Below are positions 23,701 through 36,323 of a stretch of 64,000 nucleotides of DNA, one piece after another. The stretch lies in assembly GCA_030062745.1 (NCBI GenBank), contig CP099840.1, positions 8,495,432 to 8,559,431 of the forward strand, read 5' to 3'. Every line of letters starts with the position of its first letter. Position 1 is the stretch's first letter. The position numbers were made by a program, and so were the translations under genes. The stretch is from Capitulum mitella (lineage: Eukaryota > Arthropoda > Thecostraca > Pollicipedomorpha > Pollicipedidae). The notes beneath the pieces were generated by a model, which was not told the origin of the DNA, did no database searches, and worked only from the letters and a program-made list of their open reading frames with translations.

Positions 23701-25796
23701 CGAGGTCGACAGGGAGCTCGCAACGCGGACAGCTCTGCCCCGATTCGCTGTCATCTCGGCCTACTGGCTACCTGACTGAGTGCTGTCACCCGGACAGCGG
23801 AGCAACATTGATGAGGCTGTAAGACAAACAGACGTCGTTTCCACTCCTTTTCAAACACACAGCGCGCTGAACAGGCGAGGCATCGCTCAACTCTTGCTGG
23901 CGTACGCTTAGATCAAATTGTGCGCTGCGGCGGCACACCGTGCAATTGCGCTCTCGCACCAGTCCCTCCAGGCACACTGTGCACACGGCGACTGGCGACT
24001 CTTGGAGCGTACATGGAGCCCTTCCGTCAGCCTGCTACGCTTGCACTATGCAGTTAACAACACTGACTCACATCATGTAGTCCCGCACAAAAGAAGCCTC
24101 AGCTGAATTCAAAGAACTTATTTCGTCGTGCTTGCGTACTAACGGGGGTCACGATCATCCACTCTCCTCAGGTTTTATACCTCGCCCGGAGAGTGGACCT
24201 TACAGCCCGCCCCCCGGATTTTACCTGAAAACTCGTGTTTGATTTGACACATCATGCTGTAATATTCTTTAGCTGAATTCTGAACATTTTTATACCATAT
24301 GGGAGTCTCAACATTTTTCGTCCGGCCGTTTTTTGAGAAATTACTTGTCCGCTGAAAAAGTTACAAATGGTCTGATACGAAAGGTCAAAGACTATTTTTC
24401 AGGACAGAGTTAAGGTGTCCTTAATAAAACAAGATGTCCTTAGTCATGAAGCTATGGTTTGCAATGCCCGTTTTACGTGTATCATGTTCACGTTCATAAA
24501 ATGCACGTGGATGCGCATGATGCGCGCGTGGACGCGCGCACTGGTGTCTGCACTGTACACACCGGTATACAACGTACAGTAACACGGTACTGTCAAACAC
24601 TGCACATCATAAACGAAGCCATGGGGGGGAGCGAAGGTGGCGGCGGCCCCCTCCTGGGGAAAAACGGAGGCCCGGGAGGGGCCCCATTTTAACCTTCGGG
24701 ACTCTTGACTCCTTCGAGAACTTACAGGATTATCAAATGTGGCCCCTGAGGCTATAGCGGGCCCTCCAGGTTGCTAAAAGGAGGTCCACGGGACACCCCT
24801 TGACGCTACAAAAGGCCCCCTTGATGCAATAAGAGTAGGAAGCCCCGTTCCGGAGGATCCGTTCCCCCCCACCCCCACCCCGGCTGATTCCTGGTTACGT
24901 GCCTGCACGGCATTACATGAAGTTGCAAAAAGGGGACAAAACAATGATGACACGAAAAAGCTCATTACCAAGACAAAGACTGCACACGCGAGTTAAAAAG
25001 TAACATGTGTAGCAAATCAACGGAAGTTGCAAGTATTGCATAAACGACACACGTCACGTTTCGATATTGAGCACTGAAGCACAATTTACGTTACCTCATT
25101 ACATTTTAGTGACGTATACCCAGCGGAATACATTTCTGAACCCATGGAACATAAAATAACAAAAACGCACTCATTCTGACCAACTGCGGTGCGCTTGCAA
25201 CATTCGGCTCCGGAGACGGCAGCCGTCCTCAGTTCGGCCACCCGTGTGCCCGCGGGAATACGGCGCCGCGGCCACGTGACGCCCGCCCTGCAGTCCCTCA
25301 ACCACTGACAGACCAGGATCAACCAGAGGGACGGCGCAACAATCCGTAGAGCTCTAGACAGCCGGGTTCCTGCCCCCGTAGGGCCATGCTCTGCGAGAAC
25401 GGCAATCAGCTCTGGTGCGCCCGAGCCACTGCCTCCGGGCAGCTGCAGATCCCGCGCTGCCGACTCACAGCAGCACGAGAATTCCCTCACCGAGCTGTCA
25501 GCGCCTGCAGCTGGCCGACTCGGGACACCAGGGCTTCTGTCACCTCCCTCTAAGCCGGTTTTTCCTAATCACTCCTTACCAGCATAGATATTTACACTTT
25601 ACTTTTACATAGCTTTTACGCTTATATCTCATTTTTAATTTCAATAGATACCTTCCGACTTCAGAATTCAGACATATACCGAACCCATCCGCAATAGGCT
25701 CACGGCTATTATGGCCTCACGTCAAAAGAAAAGTGGTTGACGTACCATGCCCATCGTGAATCACGTCTGTGCATGCGTGTGTACCATCATGCAGGG

Positions 25797-25990
25797 ACGT
25801 CGATTTCCGTAAATGATTGGGGGCGGGGGGCGAGCCGAGGGCCCAACGACCTAACCTTTCTCCAGATGTGTTTCTTAATGGATTTAGCCCACTTTGTTTT
25901 GCCCAAAGTTCGGAAATTTATCAGTTTTTTTTTGCTGCTATTTATCAAATAATCAGCTGCATTTATCTCCATGTATATAGGTACATACAG
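25797..25990. mobile_element. Fragment of the GTCGATTTCTGTAAATGATT repeat family
   Basis: Matches 12395-12535 and the left part of the element at 58928-59547. The shared order is GTCGATTTCCGTAAATGATT, CCGAGGGCCCAACGACC, TTTAGCCCACTTTG, then an AT-rich stretch. Its ends are not defined. Confidence 0.5.
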
Positions 25991-27286
25991 CCTTTTACAT
26001 ACAATAACGTTTTGAAAATTTCAAAATTTTCTTAGAGGCGGAGTCCGGAAGTCAAAATTGGGGTAACTGCTGGCAAACGTGCTCAACTCACGGTGTGGCC
26101 ATATTTACAGTATGGTTGCGGTCCTCTGATCACAAAAGGGCGCGTTCAGACGTTTTCGACATTGTTAAAGTCATATAAAACCAAAAAACCAAAGTTTTGG
26201 ATCTTGGATATCTAAATTTCGGATTTTGAAACGAAAAGAAATGCGTATGAAACATAAACCTGCATTTTTTGTCTTCATAATTTTACATCCTCGAACTTGT
26301 TAAGCTGACTAACTGAATACCCTTTTGGAATGTGCTAGATTTCCTTTAACCCCACTTAAAAACAACTGTATGCGTCCTAGACATGCTTCTAAATCCGATC
26401 GTGTGAAATAGCATTACCTGATATCATAATACAAGACTGTTGTGCTTTGTTTCTGAATTTTTCTGAAAGCGTCAAAACATGACTCCCTAAAACACCCTCT
26501 GTTTTTATTGTGGCGAGCTTGACCAAGAAAAAAATTTCCAAAAACAATCAAAATGTTCCAAAAAATGACCAACAAAACAAGACAATAAAGCTTCTCGTCT
26601 TTATCTCAAACGGTTTATAATGAATTGGCGAAAACCTAAAGGCGGGTGGGGGGGGGGGTGGGGGTAATCTGTCCCTTCACAGAAGTAAGGTTTAATGTGT
26701 ATGACGCTAGGCAGTAAAAACCACACATGCATGCATACGTACAGAATGACCTGTCAGAGGTCATATAAATCACATGGCTTGACATGATATTAATCTGCGG
26801 GACCAGGCCTACTCAATGTCGTTTTCCGATTTTATTGTCGTCTTTCATTCCCGAACTAACGGAGGGGTACTTTGAAGCCCCCTAGCAAAGCAAACGACAA
26901 GAATAATATACCTTATACCTTTTAATATCTGGATAATAATTTTAGTATGTTTTTTGGGGGGAGGGAGGGAGCAAAGTGAAGTGGGCGGCGTCGGGATGCT
27001 ATGTCATGTCCATGCCGGGCAGAGGCTGGTGCCAGACGGTGATCCTGCCACCCATTCTTCAGGCAAAATGTCGTCAGTTTCCGATGCGGACATCCAAGAA
27101 ACCAATCTCCCGTCGCATCTCGAGACGGCAGTCGAGGTCCCCTCAGTGGTCTGGTATATGCGCAGTCTAGGCACGCGCACGCTTAACCGTTCTGCGCTGA
27201 AACAACAGTGAACCGCAAATCGTCCTCCGACAAGGACGAACAAGAGCCGTCTACCGAACGCGCAAGACCAACGGCTCGTCTCCGGG

Positions 27287-27434
27287 CCCGACCAGACCAA
27301 GACAGCCACTGGGTTCGACCAGACCGAGACCGTCACTGGGTCCGACCAGACCAAGACAGCCAGTGCGTCCGACCAGACCAAGACGGCCACTGGGCCTCGT
27401 CACTGGGTCCGATCAAACCGAGACCGTCACTGGC
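27287..27434. repeat. 27-bp minisatellite
   Basis: About five units of GACCAGACCAAGACAGCCAC + TGGGTCC. The period is a multiple of three, so one frame reads RPDQDSHWV repeated, but the frame has no start context, signal or family match, and I do not call it a gene. Confidence 0.85.
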
Positions 27435-27789
27435 CATAGGCTGCAAACAGGTCGCACATGAACGGACCGCGGCCTGACCCGAACATGGCACCAAAAGCTG
27501 TCTCTCAACTACAAGAGGTCACACGAGACTCTGCTGCCGGCCATGTCAGGACGTTAACCGCAGTGAACAGCGGAAGCGCTGTCAAAACGGAAAGCTTTCG
27601 GACAACCTGCATGCTGATGACGTGGCCTCTACCGTTGCTCATCACGGGTGAACATGATATTCTCACCTGTTCGTGGGCAGCCAGCGGTATGTAACTGCAG
27701 AGACGGCAAACGCTGTATCCTCCAGGCCCGTTTGGCACCAATGTACCCATGCGACGCGAGGTCGTTTCCAAGCCAAATCACAATGCCAT

Positions 27790-28185
27790 AGTTCACAATG
27801 GTGCACCATTGAGGTGGTCTGAAGTGCACGAAGTTACTCCAATACAACGAGAACGGAATTTTCCCATTACCGTTGGAAGAGCTTTCCAAACTGGTGCGAC
27901 ACAACATTATTTTGAGCAGCTTTCATCTCGCCGCGAATCAATTAAAGTTCTGCTATATCTGACGTCCCTGCCGACGCCACGTTTTTGCGCGCGCGCTTGC
28001 GACGCCATGCTCTGACTGGCTGTTGTGCGCAGATGTGAAGTTTAGCTGCCAGGAGATCGCCGCTGTGACACACGCCATCTAAAGCACTTTACCTACAGTC
28101 GCCGGCGGAGAGCAAGACGACTATGATAACTCACTTCTCAGCTGCAGAACGCGCGGAACGGGACCGACTATTTTCACCGCAACTG
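27790..28185 (+). repeat. Dispersed ~400-bp repeat, copy 1
   Basis: The sequence is the reverse complement of 31955-32345 with interspersed mismatches. A shared anchor is TTTAGCTGCCAGGAGATCGC at about 28041, and ATGATAACTCACTTCTCAG follows. There are no clear coding remnants. It looks like two opposite copies of a short dispersed element. Confidence 0.7.
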
Positions 28186-29189
28186 CATGAACAAGAGCCG
28201 TACAAGGGTTTGGAATCGACAGGGGTTTCGACTTCTATCGATCAGAGAAAAAATTTTGCCCTTGTTTTGCGATGATCAATAAATTTATCCATAAAGTGCA
28301 GTTTATGACAGATTGCACATCACATGTTTGGAGATCGGTGAGGATGGAAAAGGCAAAGCAAGGGCACATGGAGAAACACGGGTTTTCCAAACTTCATCAC
28401 CGACGCTCCTTCAGAAGTCACAGCAACAATGCCACTATCCATGGACGGCCTGAATTCCAACAGAACTCTTCACGACTTCCACAGCTATTTTGACATCCAT
28501 ATTATCTGTGTCTCTTACCATACCCAAGTTCCAATGCTGGTTCTGTTCGTAAACATAAATGTTCATTTGTCATTTGTTCCTCTCACCGATAGTACACTCA
28601 TCAAAGGACAAGAAAAATCGCTACCGGTCCTCAACTATATTTAAGCACAAGCTGGGTCAAAGATTTATGATACTTAGGCACAACGAAACCTCAGTCTGCT
28701 ACCGCACACCGAATAAAGCAGCTGTTTACAACAGTGTTGAAACAAACGTCGTCTAAAGCCAAGAGTTTTGCCAGCATTTCCCCCCATGTTTTTTTTTCCT
28801 TAGGAATGATTCCATTTTTGGCCGGCCGCTTCTTATCTTCGCTTTTTTTTAACTTGGCGCGCCTGCGTCAGTATCAAAGGCCAAACGTGAAAGATAATTA
28901 TGAAGTGCAAAAACACTACTACGGGACTCCGTTATCATCTGCAGAGCAAAGCAAAAATTTATGTCGGTGATACGGACACCGATCAAAACGTGCAAGATAA
29001 TTACCAAGAACAAAACACTACTAAATGGCTCCGTTATCATCCGCGGAGAGTAAGGATCAGATCCGTGATACAGACACAGAGGGGGCAAGCTCCAAGGAAG
29101 CAAAGATGAACAGCGGCCAGCCAAAGACAGAAGCATTCTTAAGGAAAGAAAATGGGCAAAACTCGTGGCTTTACACAATCTTGGATTGG

Positions 29190-31566
29190 ATCGGACCGGA
29201 TCTCCCGAGGTCTCGAGAACTAAACTTCTGATTTCATCGCATTAAACCGCAATCAATTTGCCATGATGTAAACTACATTTTTATAAAAAAGAAGATTTCA
29301 GAACTTGGAAGGGGTGGACACTAGAGGGCAAAAAAGCCAAAATGGGGAATGCTTCTGTGCTTGTTATAACTCTGTTGTTCATGGACCGATTTTGATGAGA
29401 TTGACATGAATCGAGAGATTATGAATGGGACTTTTACCACTGGTCCATGCGTTTGAAATTTTAGGAAAATTCATAGGTCGTCACAGGATTTCGAAAATGG
29501 GAAGATTATTTATTCAAAAACTGGATTAAAAAGGCAAAAACTTTTTTTGGCTTTTACTTGTCATCTTATGTTTAAGAAGTACAAATCGTATTACACTTTT
29601 AGTAAAATGTTGGCATAGGCGGTGCCAGGGATATGAAAAAGGGGGGACTGTCATGGTCACATGTTCATCAGGTCAACTTACGCCCATTGACCTTAACCCT
29701 ATTCCCAGCGGGGAGGGGGGGGGGCTGAATCCGTCCCCCTCCGCTTTTTTTTTGCTTGAGAATTCCAGGGTTTTTGACGCAGCTTCACGAAACCTGGTCA
29801 TTTTTGCCTAGCTATTCTTTCTACGTGTCGTAACAAAATTTCGTCATTTTATTTTGCTCAGGGGCGGAGCCAGGCGACGTTTTTGGGAGTACACTCAGGC
29901 CCTTTTTGACCTTAAAGAAGATAACAGAAAAATGGCTGCCAAAAATAGAGTTTTTAAGACAGAACTTAAAACTTTGTCAGGATGTGTAGGTAAATAGTTG
30001 GGCAGCATACAAATACAGTTTCGTTCGTCTGAGGCCACTTCACAAGATCAGGTGAAGGTAAAAGGCAAAATTCGGTTCCACAGTAATAATTTTGGCGCTA
30101 TTTTTTTAAATGCCAAACACAGAATACACATGACGTAGAATGGTGCCCCCTATTTGTGCACCAAGTTTCACGTTGATATCTGGTCGAGTCAAGGAGCTAT
30201 GACCTAAAATGTCAGTGCGCGCATCCTATATCACAACAGCCGTAAAACGGAATTTTAGAAACAGAGTAATAGCAGATGACTGGAAACGTTTTCAAAGAAC
30301 ATGAAATACACACAATATGATTCCAAGTGACTCTCAGGCCACTGGAGTTCACTGAAGGCCAAAGGTCGTGAGCTGATCTGACAAACATGTGACCATGACA
30401 GTTCCCCTTTTTCATGTCCCTGACAACGCCTATGCTCGCATTGTACAAACATTGTAATACGATTTGTGCTTCTTCAGCATGACATGACTAGTGGAAACCA
30501 AAAAGGTGTTTTTAACTTTGTTGTTAATCCTTTTTTGAAAAAAAAAATGATCTTCTTATTTTTGAAACCCTGTGAATGCCTATGAAATTTCTCAAAATTT
30601 GAAATGTATGGACTAATAGTAAAAGTTCCATCTATAATGTTTCGATTCATGCCAATTTCACTAAAATCGGTCCATAAACAACGGAGTTATAACAAGTCCA
30701 AAACATCCCCCATTTTGACTTCTTTGTCCCTCTGTATCCACCCCTTTCAAAATTCTGAAAGCATCTTTTTATGAAAATGTACATAGTTTACATCATGGTA
30801 AATCGACTACCGTTTGTTGCGATGAAACTGGATGTGTAATTCTCGAGATCTCAGAGGGGGGAGGCGAATCCGCCCCTGCCGGGAAACGGCAGTACCGTCT
30901 AGCCCTCTGGGAATAGGGTTAAAAGACCTCCAATGACCTTAGAGTCACTTAATATGATTTTGGGTGCATATCAAACTGTCTGAAAACGTTTCCAATCATC
31001 TGAATTAAATCTATTTCTAAAATTCCATTTTACGGCTGTTGCGATTATAAGGCTGTACCCACTGACATTTTAGGTCATAGTTCCGGGACACGACCTGATA
31101 TCAACCTGAACCTTGGTACACAAGTAGAGGGTACTCTTCTGTGTCATATATACTGGAGATCGGCATTTAAAAAAGAACAGCGCCAAAATTATTACTACAA
31201 AGCCAAAGTCTGACTTTTGACCTTTATTTGACCTCAAGTGGCCTCGATTGACAAAATTATATTTGGACACTTTCCCAACTATTTACCTATACACCTATAC
31301 AAAGTGTTAAGTCCTATCTTAAAAACGCCATTTTCGGAAGCGATTTTCCTTTTAACCTCAAAAGGGCCAAAAATGGCCTGAGGTACCTTCCAAAAACGTT
31401 GCCTGGCTCCGCCCCTCAGCAAAAAATAATTACGAAATTTTATTACAGTACGTCAAAGAATAGGAAGGGAAAGTGACCAAGTTTCGTGAAGCTGCGTCAA
31501 AAATCCTGGAATTGGCCAGCAAAAAACCCGAGGGGGAGGATTCAGCCTCCCTCGACCGGAATAGGG
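29190..31566 (+). mobile_element. TTAA-type element family 1, outer (interrupted) copy
   Basis: The left half (29190-29696) and right half (30919-31566) together match the copy at 39201-40663. They are separated by a full opposite-facing copy of the same family. The right end is GGAATAGGG followed by TTAA at 31567-31570. The left end lacks the terminal ~70 bp seen in the other copies. It is non-coding, and relics of old divergence are visible. Confidence 0.82.
29697..30918 (-). mobile_element. TTAA-type element family 1, inner copy inserted into its own kind
   Basis: A 1222-bp element with ends CCCTATTCCC and GGGAATAGGG lies exactly between TTAA at 29693-29696 and TTAA at 30919-30922. In the intact copy at 39201-40663 the corresponding position reads GGCC-TTAA-ATGAACTCC, so insertion duplicated that single TTAA. 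CCC termini with TTAA duplication are the hallmark of piggyBac-type MITEs. Confidence 0.88.
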
Positions 31567-31954
31567 TTAAGGTATAATGTCCATTGATGACGATGATGAC
31601 GATGACGGCGAACTGAAGTTTATGAAGCACCGTAATTACCTACTATCTCATGCAACAAGTCTATCTCCTATCTGCCCAATAAACCTGACAAATTTTCCCT
31701 CCCTCCCCTCATATTTGTGTCCTTCTCCCCAGTTCAATCACCTTCACTGCGACGAGTACGTTATAGCTTGGATGTACGATGATGTACTTGAGTGTCAGTA
31801 CTATACGATACTATGGAAAAATCTTTAATACACCCCAGTTTATCGACCAATTTACTGAAAATGTTTAAGAGGGTAAAATCATATCCGTTACCAACAGAAA
31901 TCAAAGCATGTATCAATTTCCAACCCTAGTACGGCCTCTGTTGATGCCATTGCG

Positions 31955-32345
31955 GTGATAATGCACGGCCCCGTTCCGCAAGGTCTACAACTGAGAAGTG
32001 AGTTATCATCACTCTCCTAATCCGTCAACGACTCCAGGTCTTAGTGCCGATGGCGCTAATCACAGCGGCGATCTCCTGGCAGCTAAACCCAGCATTTGTC
32101 CATAACAGTCAATCAGAGCACGGTGTTGCTAGCGCACGGGAAAATGTAGTGACGGCGGGAGCTTTGTATCCCAGAATTTCAAAAGATTTACAGCAACGTG
32201 GAAGCTATTCAAAATATGTTGTGCCGCACCAATTTAGAAAGCTCTCACAGAGGACAATGAGAAAAACCCCGCTCCCGTTACAATGGAGCAACGTCTTAGG
32301 GTGGTGCATTTCGCACCACCCTAGTGCATCATGGTCCAACGTAGC
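31955..32345 (-). repeat. Dispersed ~400-bp repeat, copy 2, with terminal hairpin
   Basis: Reverse-complement partner of 27790-28185. Near its right end is a perfect stem-loop at 32297-32323: TAGGGTGGTGC, a 5-base loop ATTTC, then GCACCACCCTA. Confidence 0.75.
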
Positions 32346-32984
32346 AAGCAGCTGAGAAAAATATTGTACATAAGGTGTTCGCTTAAGGACTAGTGGCTCA
32401 GAAAACTTTCCCCACAGGCATCAACAACAAACAGTCATGTCAGAATCCTAAAGATCTTAATGAGGTGCACACACAAAAGATGCGCACGTTACAAATGCAG
32501 CAATATACAATGAAAAAGGGACCAGTTAACTGGGAGTATATGCATAGATATATATCGAAACAATGCCCTTCAGCCTGACAAACAAAAACGTTACTTTTGG
32601 CACCAACATCGGTATTCCAGAATCGTAAACATACAGATAACTTTCCTGCACAAATTGCCATGTTTACAAACGAAAAGAAAGCAACTACGCACACGCAGGG
32701 CGATGCCGTTGTGTCGCTTTGGAAAAGGCCTGATCCTTACAGGGCCTACAGATTCCTGGTCAGAATGCCCTCAACCAAATGGCTTGAATAAGAACATATA
32801 TCGATTCTTCAAGATACAACGACCAAGCGGTGCAGTACATGTCTCGTCAGGTAGGTGGACCTTTATACCATTTCCAAGCTAAAGAACGAGGCAATAAGCG
32901 CTTGTGAAATGAGCCTAGTTCGAATGGGTATATGGCTCTCTGAAATACTGATGCAATAATAATAGATAAGCACACCACGTGACC

Positions 32985-33187
32985 TAACGACTTTATTTGA
33001 GATCTCTTGCAAACGGAATGGTATTCCCATCATCACAATGTATGACTGTTGCGTCTGTAACGGGCTTGCGGACGGACTTATTTGAGTTGACTGACGACTT
33101 TATTTTAGATCCCCTGCAAACGGAACGGTATTCCCATCATCACAGTGTATGACTGTTACGCCTGTAACGGACTTGCGGACGGACTTT
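32985..33187. repeat. Two-copy tandem duplication, period about 107 bp
   Basis: Both copies include GACTTTATTT, GCAAACGGAA, GGTATTCCCATCATCACA, GTATGACTGTT and CTTGCGGACGGACTT in the same order, with about 10% difference. Confidence 0.85.
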
Positions 33188-35512
33188 AATTAAAGTGAAA
33201 ATAAACTTTAATTGCGACGATATTTCAGCTTCCTATCAGCGAAAAAGCCACCCAAGCAAATCCTTTTTTCCTCCCCTCAATTTCAGTCCACAAAATTTCC
33301 AATTCGCGTGCGCCCATTCTCGTGCTCAACTATTCCCGCAACCTGTCGTTAGGGCACGACGTATCATCATCCAATTATCACAATGAGAGACTAATCTTGT
33401 TGACTTATAAGAGACTAAACTTGTTGATTTGTAAGTCCATAAAAACTAGAGAATTTAAAACACAGTTGCTGCAACGTTCAGTGCCAGGCACATACTGCTC
33501 CAAATGCCCGCTAACTTAACACACCGCTTCAAATGTCAGCTAACTTGTGGCGACTTCACCGCACGTTAAAGTGAAAACGTCTTGGCTTGGATGGCTTAGA
33601 CAAGATCACGTCGAAGTGCCAGTTCAAGCTGTCTCACATCAAAGCGTCCATACGGGTGCAATGGACTCAGGTCGACGCGTAAGGCAGGTTCAAGTCGGCC
33701 TTGGCTGGCTGGGATGTTAGGACGCGCCGACAGAGAAGGCCGTGTGGCTCCCGTTACAAAAACCAGAAACCTTCTGCAGTGAGTGAAGACGTCAGGTATC
33801 ATAGACTCGACGATACACTCCATCAGTGCATGCATTTCACAGTGGATACCAGCAAATCAGATGCACGAACCCTATAAAGGTAAAGCTGCAGATGATCTAG
33901 TGAATAATCACAGACGCGTCAAACAGTAAAGTAACGAAAAGAGAGGGGAAATCTGCCGCCGAGGCCTGAACCATAAGGGGCCGGGCTACACAGTCCAGCT
34001 CGTGGCAGACACTAGATACGAGTCCCACAACAGCCCCTGTTATTAGCCCCAGACCCAAAGGGCCAGACGTTCATGGGCCGGCAGTATCGTCCAGTTGCAC
34101 GGCACGATAAAAACCCTCCAGCACCATCTGGTTCGGTGCCTCGGGCGCAATAATTCTGTACTTAGGATCATTCGGGTCGCGAGGTCGTGGTCCAGCAACA
34201 GGTTCGGCTTTGAATGAACTCCGTTCGCAACACTACCCACGTTAATAGGTTTGAGGTAATCCATAAAAATGCACTTATTATTCGCGGAGGCCATTTTGAC
34301 ACAAGGATTTCTGTGATTCCGTTGATTCTGATGAGTGACTAAGTTTTCCGAAGTGCACGCAAGTAAAAGGGCCGTCTTTAACAAAATGCCCAAACATTTC
34401 GACACAACTTCGCCTTCGTCAGTGGCATCAGTCACTGGCCATGTTGTGCCGATTTATTTGGCACTTTTATAACGAGTCTTTGGAGTTTTAATCCTAACCT
34501 GGTCGGCCTCAAGAGCCAACTTCGCCGAGCCGGAGGCTCATGAGAACCCCACCCTATAAGATCTCGATGACCATAAGTGCAACATAAAAAGTAGGAACAC
34601 CGATGGAGCGCCCATGGCGAGACAAAAAGGAAGCGCTCAGACTTTTCTAGCCACATCAATACCAGGGTCACTAGAGGTCATCTACCGGACAACAGTCACG
34701 TTTTTCTGAATGTATGCGACTGTGTTTTGGTTCAGACATGCGGCGTGTTTGCGACACTTGGAGTATCGAACGCACTCTAAATGTGCCTGGAACGTAATAG
34801 GAGTCTGACTCTGCGCCTGTCTCATTAAGGTTAAAGAAGGTAAACATAGGTCCGAATTTCGAATTCAGCAGATCCGGCGTACATGACTTCTGTCGCAATA
34901 TCTACTGCGTTTCCATTGATGAGATACGAAACGGCACATAATTCGTAAATATTAAATCTATAAACGTAATTATTTTCCCTTGAAGGCCGGCACGGAACTG
35001 TGGCATGGTCCTGCGCATTATGTCCGGACCATCCTGGGCGCCGTGTAATGATCTGACAGCGTGTGTCAGCCCCCGTATAGGAGAACTGGCTTTGTCAGAC
35101 AAATATTCAGAGGTTAAAATCAGTCGGAGACGCTTCCCTGCGAGCTAAATGCAGCAAAAACGTGGCAATTTCGCCACGACATAGTTACGTCAATACATGC
35201 CGTATTCAGTGAGCAGCCTCTGACGGGTACGAGGCCTCGCGGCTTCTGATTCCAAGAACAAGCAAGCACACCACTGAATGGCCAGAAATTCATCTACACC
35301 AGAGACGACATCGACTACGTGTTCTGGCCAGGCCAAAAATTACATAACCTTCCCAGGAGCAGCATTTCGCCTCGTGAATGACGTGAATTACAGGCCATGG
35401 CGCGCTTAATGCCTACCTCGCGTTCACCGTAGTGCAAACACCACAGTGTCGTAGTGCTCAATGTCTGATATGCCTGTGTTCTGCCCCGAATGGTCTCTAC
35501 ATTCCGCCGAAC

Positions 35513-35785
35513 GAAGGTCGGTTCAGGTCAGGTCAGGTCAGAGCATCAGGCGGGTTCACGTCAACTCAAGTCGCAGCGTCAGGCGGGTTCAGGCGATCTC
35601 AGGTCAGGTCACGTCAGGGCAGGGCATTAGTCGGGCTCAGGTTGGCTTGCATAAGAGCGGCCGGCGGGCTCAGGTCAACCCAGGCCAGGTCAGGTCAGCC
35701 TTCAGGGCATCATGCGAGTTCAGGTTGGTTCAGGTCGGAGCGTCAGGCAGGTTCTGGTCAGTTCAGGTCAAGGCGTCCGAATGCA
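35513..35785. repeat. Dense cluster of AGGTCA-type half-sites
   Basis: Degenerate GGTTCAGGTCAGGTCAGG-like units of irregular spacing, with more than a dozen (A/C)AGGTCA matches in one orientation. It is probably a short-period tandem repeat; open frames through it are artefacts. Confidence 0.75.
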
Positions 35786-36113
35786 CAAGGAAGTCAGGTC
35801 CGCCCGAGGTCGAGGCAATTCGAATAATTACAAACTTGTCATACCCGCACGTGCGCTATGACGGTCAAGCCCACGCAATGGCCAGCAATGTGGGCCTCCA
35901 TGGCACCCTCTAACAAGATTCCGATACCGTGTTCTGCTGTAGTGTCAGTTCTCGGAGCACGGGGCACTCGAGGCACAGAGGCGCACCGCCGCCTGCTCGG
36001 GACGTCCCGAACGAAACAAGAGGTCCGGAGAGCGCCCCTGTATCGTCCCCAGCGGCCATCACACGCCCACTCGTCTGCCGGCGAGGGGTGACCGACCAGC
36101 TGGTGACACGTAC

Positions 36114-36323
36114 CACTCGTCGCCTGGAGTCAGGGCAGCCGGCGGCGCCTCACTGGCAGCTGCCAGCTCCGCCTCCTGGCGGAGCTGGCGGCGCCGCGTG
36201 ACGTCATCGATCGTCTTCTGTTGGAAGTTCACCAGGAAGCGCTCGTTGGTGGCATCGTCTTCTAGCGCTTCGGTGCCGGTTTGCAGCTTTTCGTACAGCT
36301 GCGACTTCGCCTCTAGCGCCGCC
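36114..36323 (-). CDS. CCDC174 ortholog, coding exon 3
   Basis: This exon has 210 bases: one base completing an Arg codon, 69 codons, then TG that completes Trp with exon 4. It starts AALEAKSQLYEKLQTGTEAL and includes NERFLVNFQQKTIDDVTRRR, ending in a Pro/Ala linker and GDE(W). The LYEK, E(D/E)(D/E), FLV-F-QK and the acidic lead-in to W-V-Y align with the coiled-coil N-half of CCDC174. The acceptor is GCGCCTGCCGCAG and the donor GTACGT. Splice phases agree on both sides, which excludes a chance frame. Confidence 0.93.

Larger units (their letters stand above)
19424..29189. other. Intron 3 interior: unassigned sequence and short repeats
   Basis: No exon was recognised. Contents I can name are a 15-bp repeat (19648), a 16-bp minisatellite (20582), a degenerate GATACAGTGTCAAAC-type cluster (about 21420-21560), CpG-rich patches (20760-21090, 22510-23340, 25190-25510), a GGCCCC-rich block (24630-24870), a repeat-family fragment (25797) and a 27-bp minisatellite (27287). 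Confidence 0.5.
14820..36113 (-). other. CCDC174 intron 3 (21.3 kb)
   Basis: It is expanded by the splice-site minisatellite, the 3.5-kb transposon inside it, a nested TTAA element and several short repeats. No conserved exon was recognised within it. GC-rich patches at 20760-21090, 22510-23340 and 25190-25510 have open frames but no identifiable domains. Confidence 0.75.
31571..36113. other. Intron 3 proximal part, no recognised exon
   Basis: It contains a dispersed-repeat copy (31955-32345), a ~107-bp tandem duplication (32985-33187) and an AGGTCA-rich block (35513-35785). A short frame near 35285-35345 reads GQKFIYTRDDIDYVFWPGQK and looks protein-like, but I cannot place it. Confidence 0.45.

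Noticed and set aside
25086-25490. A 134-codon minus-strand frame
   Set aside because: CG-rich, no motif and no splice partners.
35285-35345. GQKFIYTRDDIDYVFWPGQK frame
   Set aside because: It looks protein-like but is isolated and unmatched, and could be a worn transposon or retroelement relic; too little to call.
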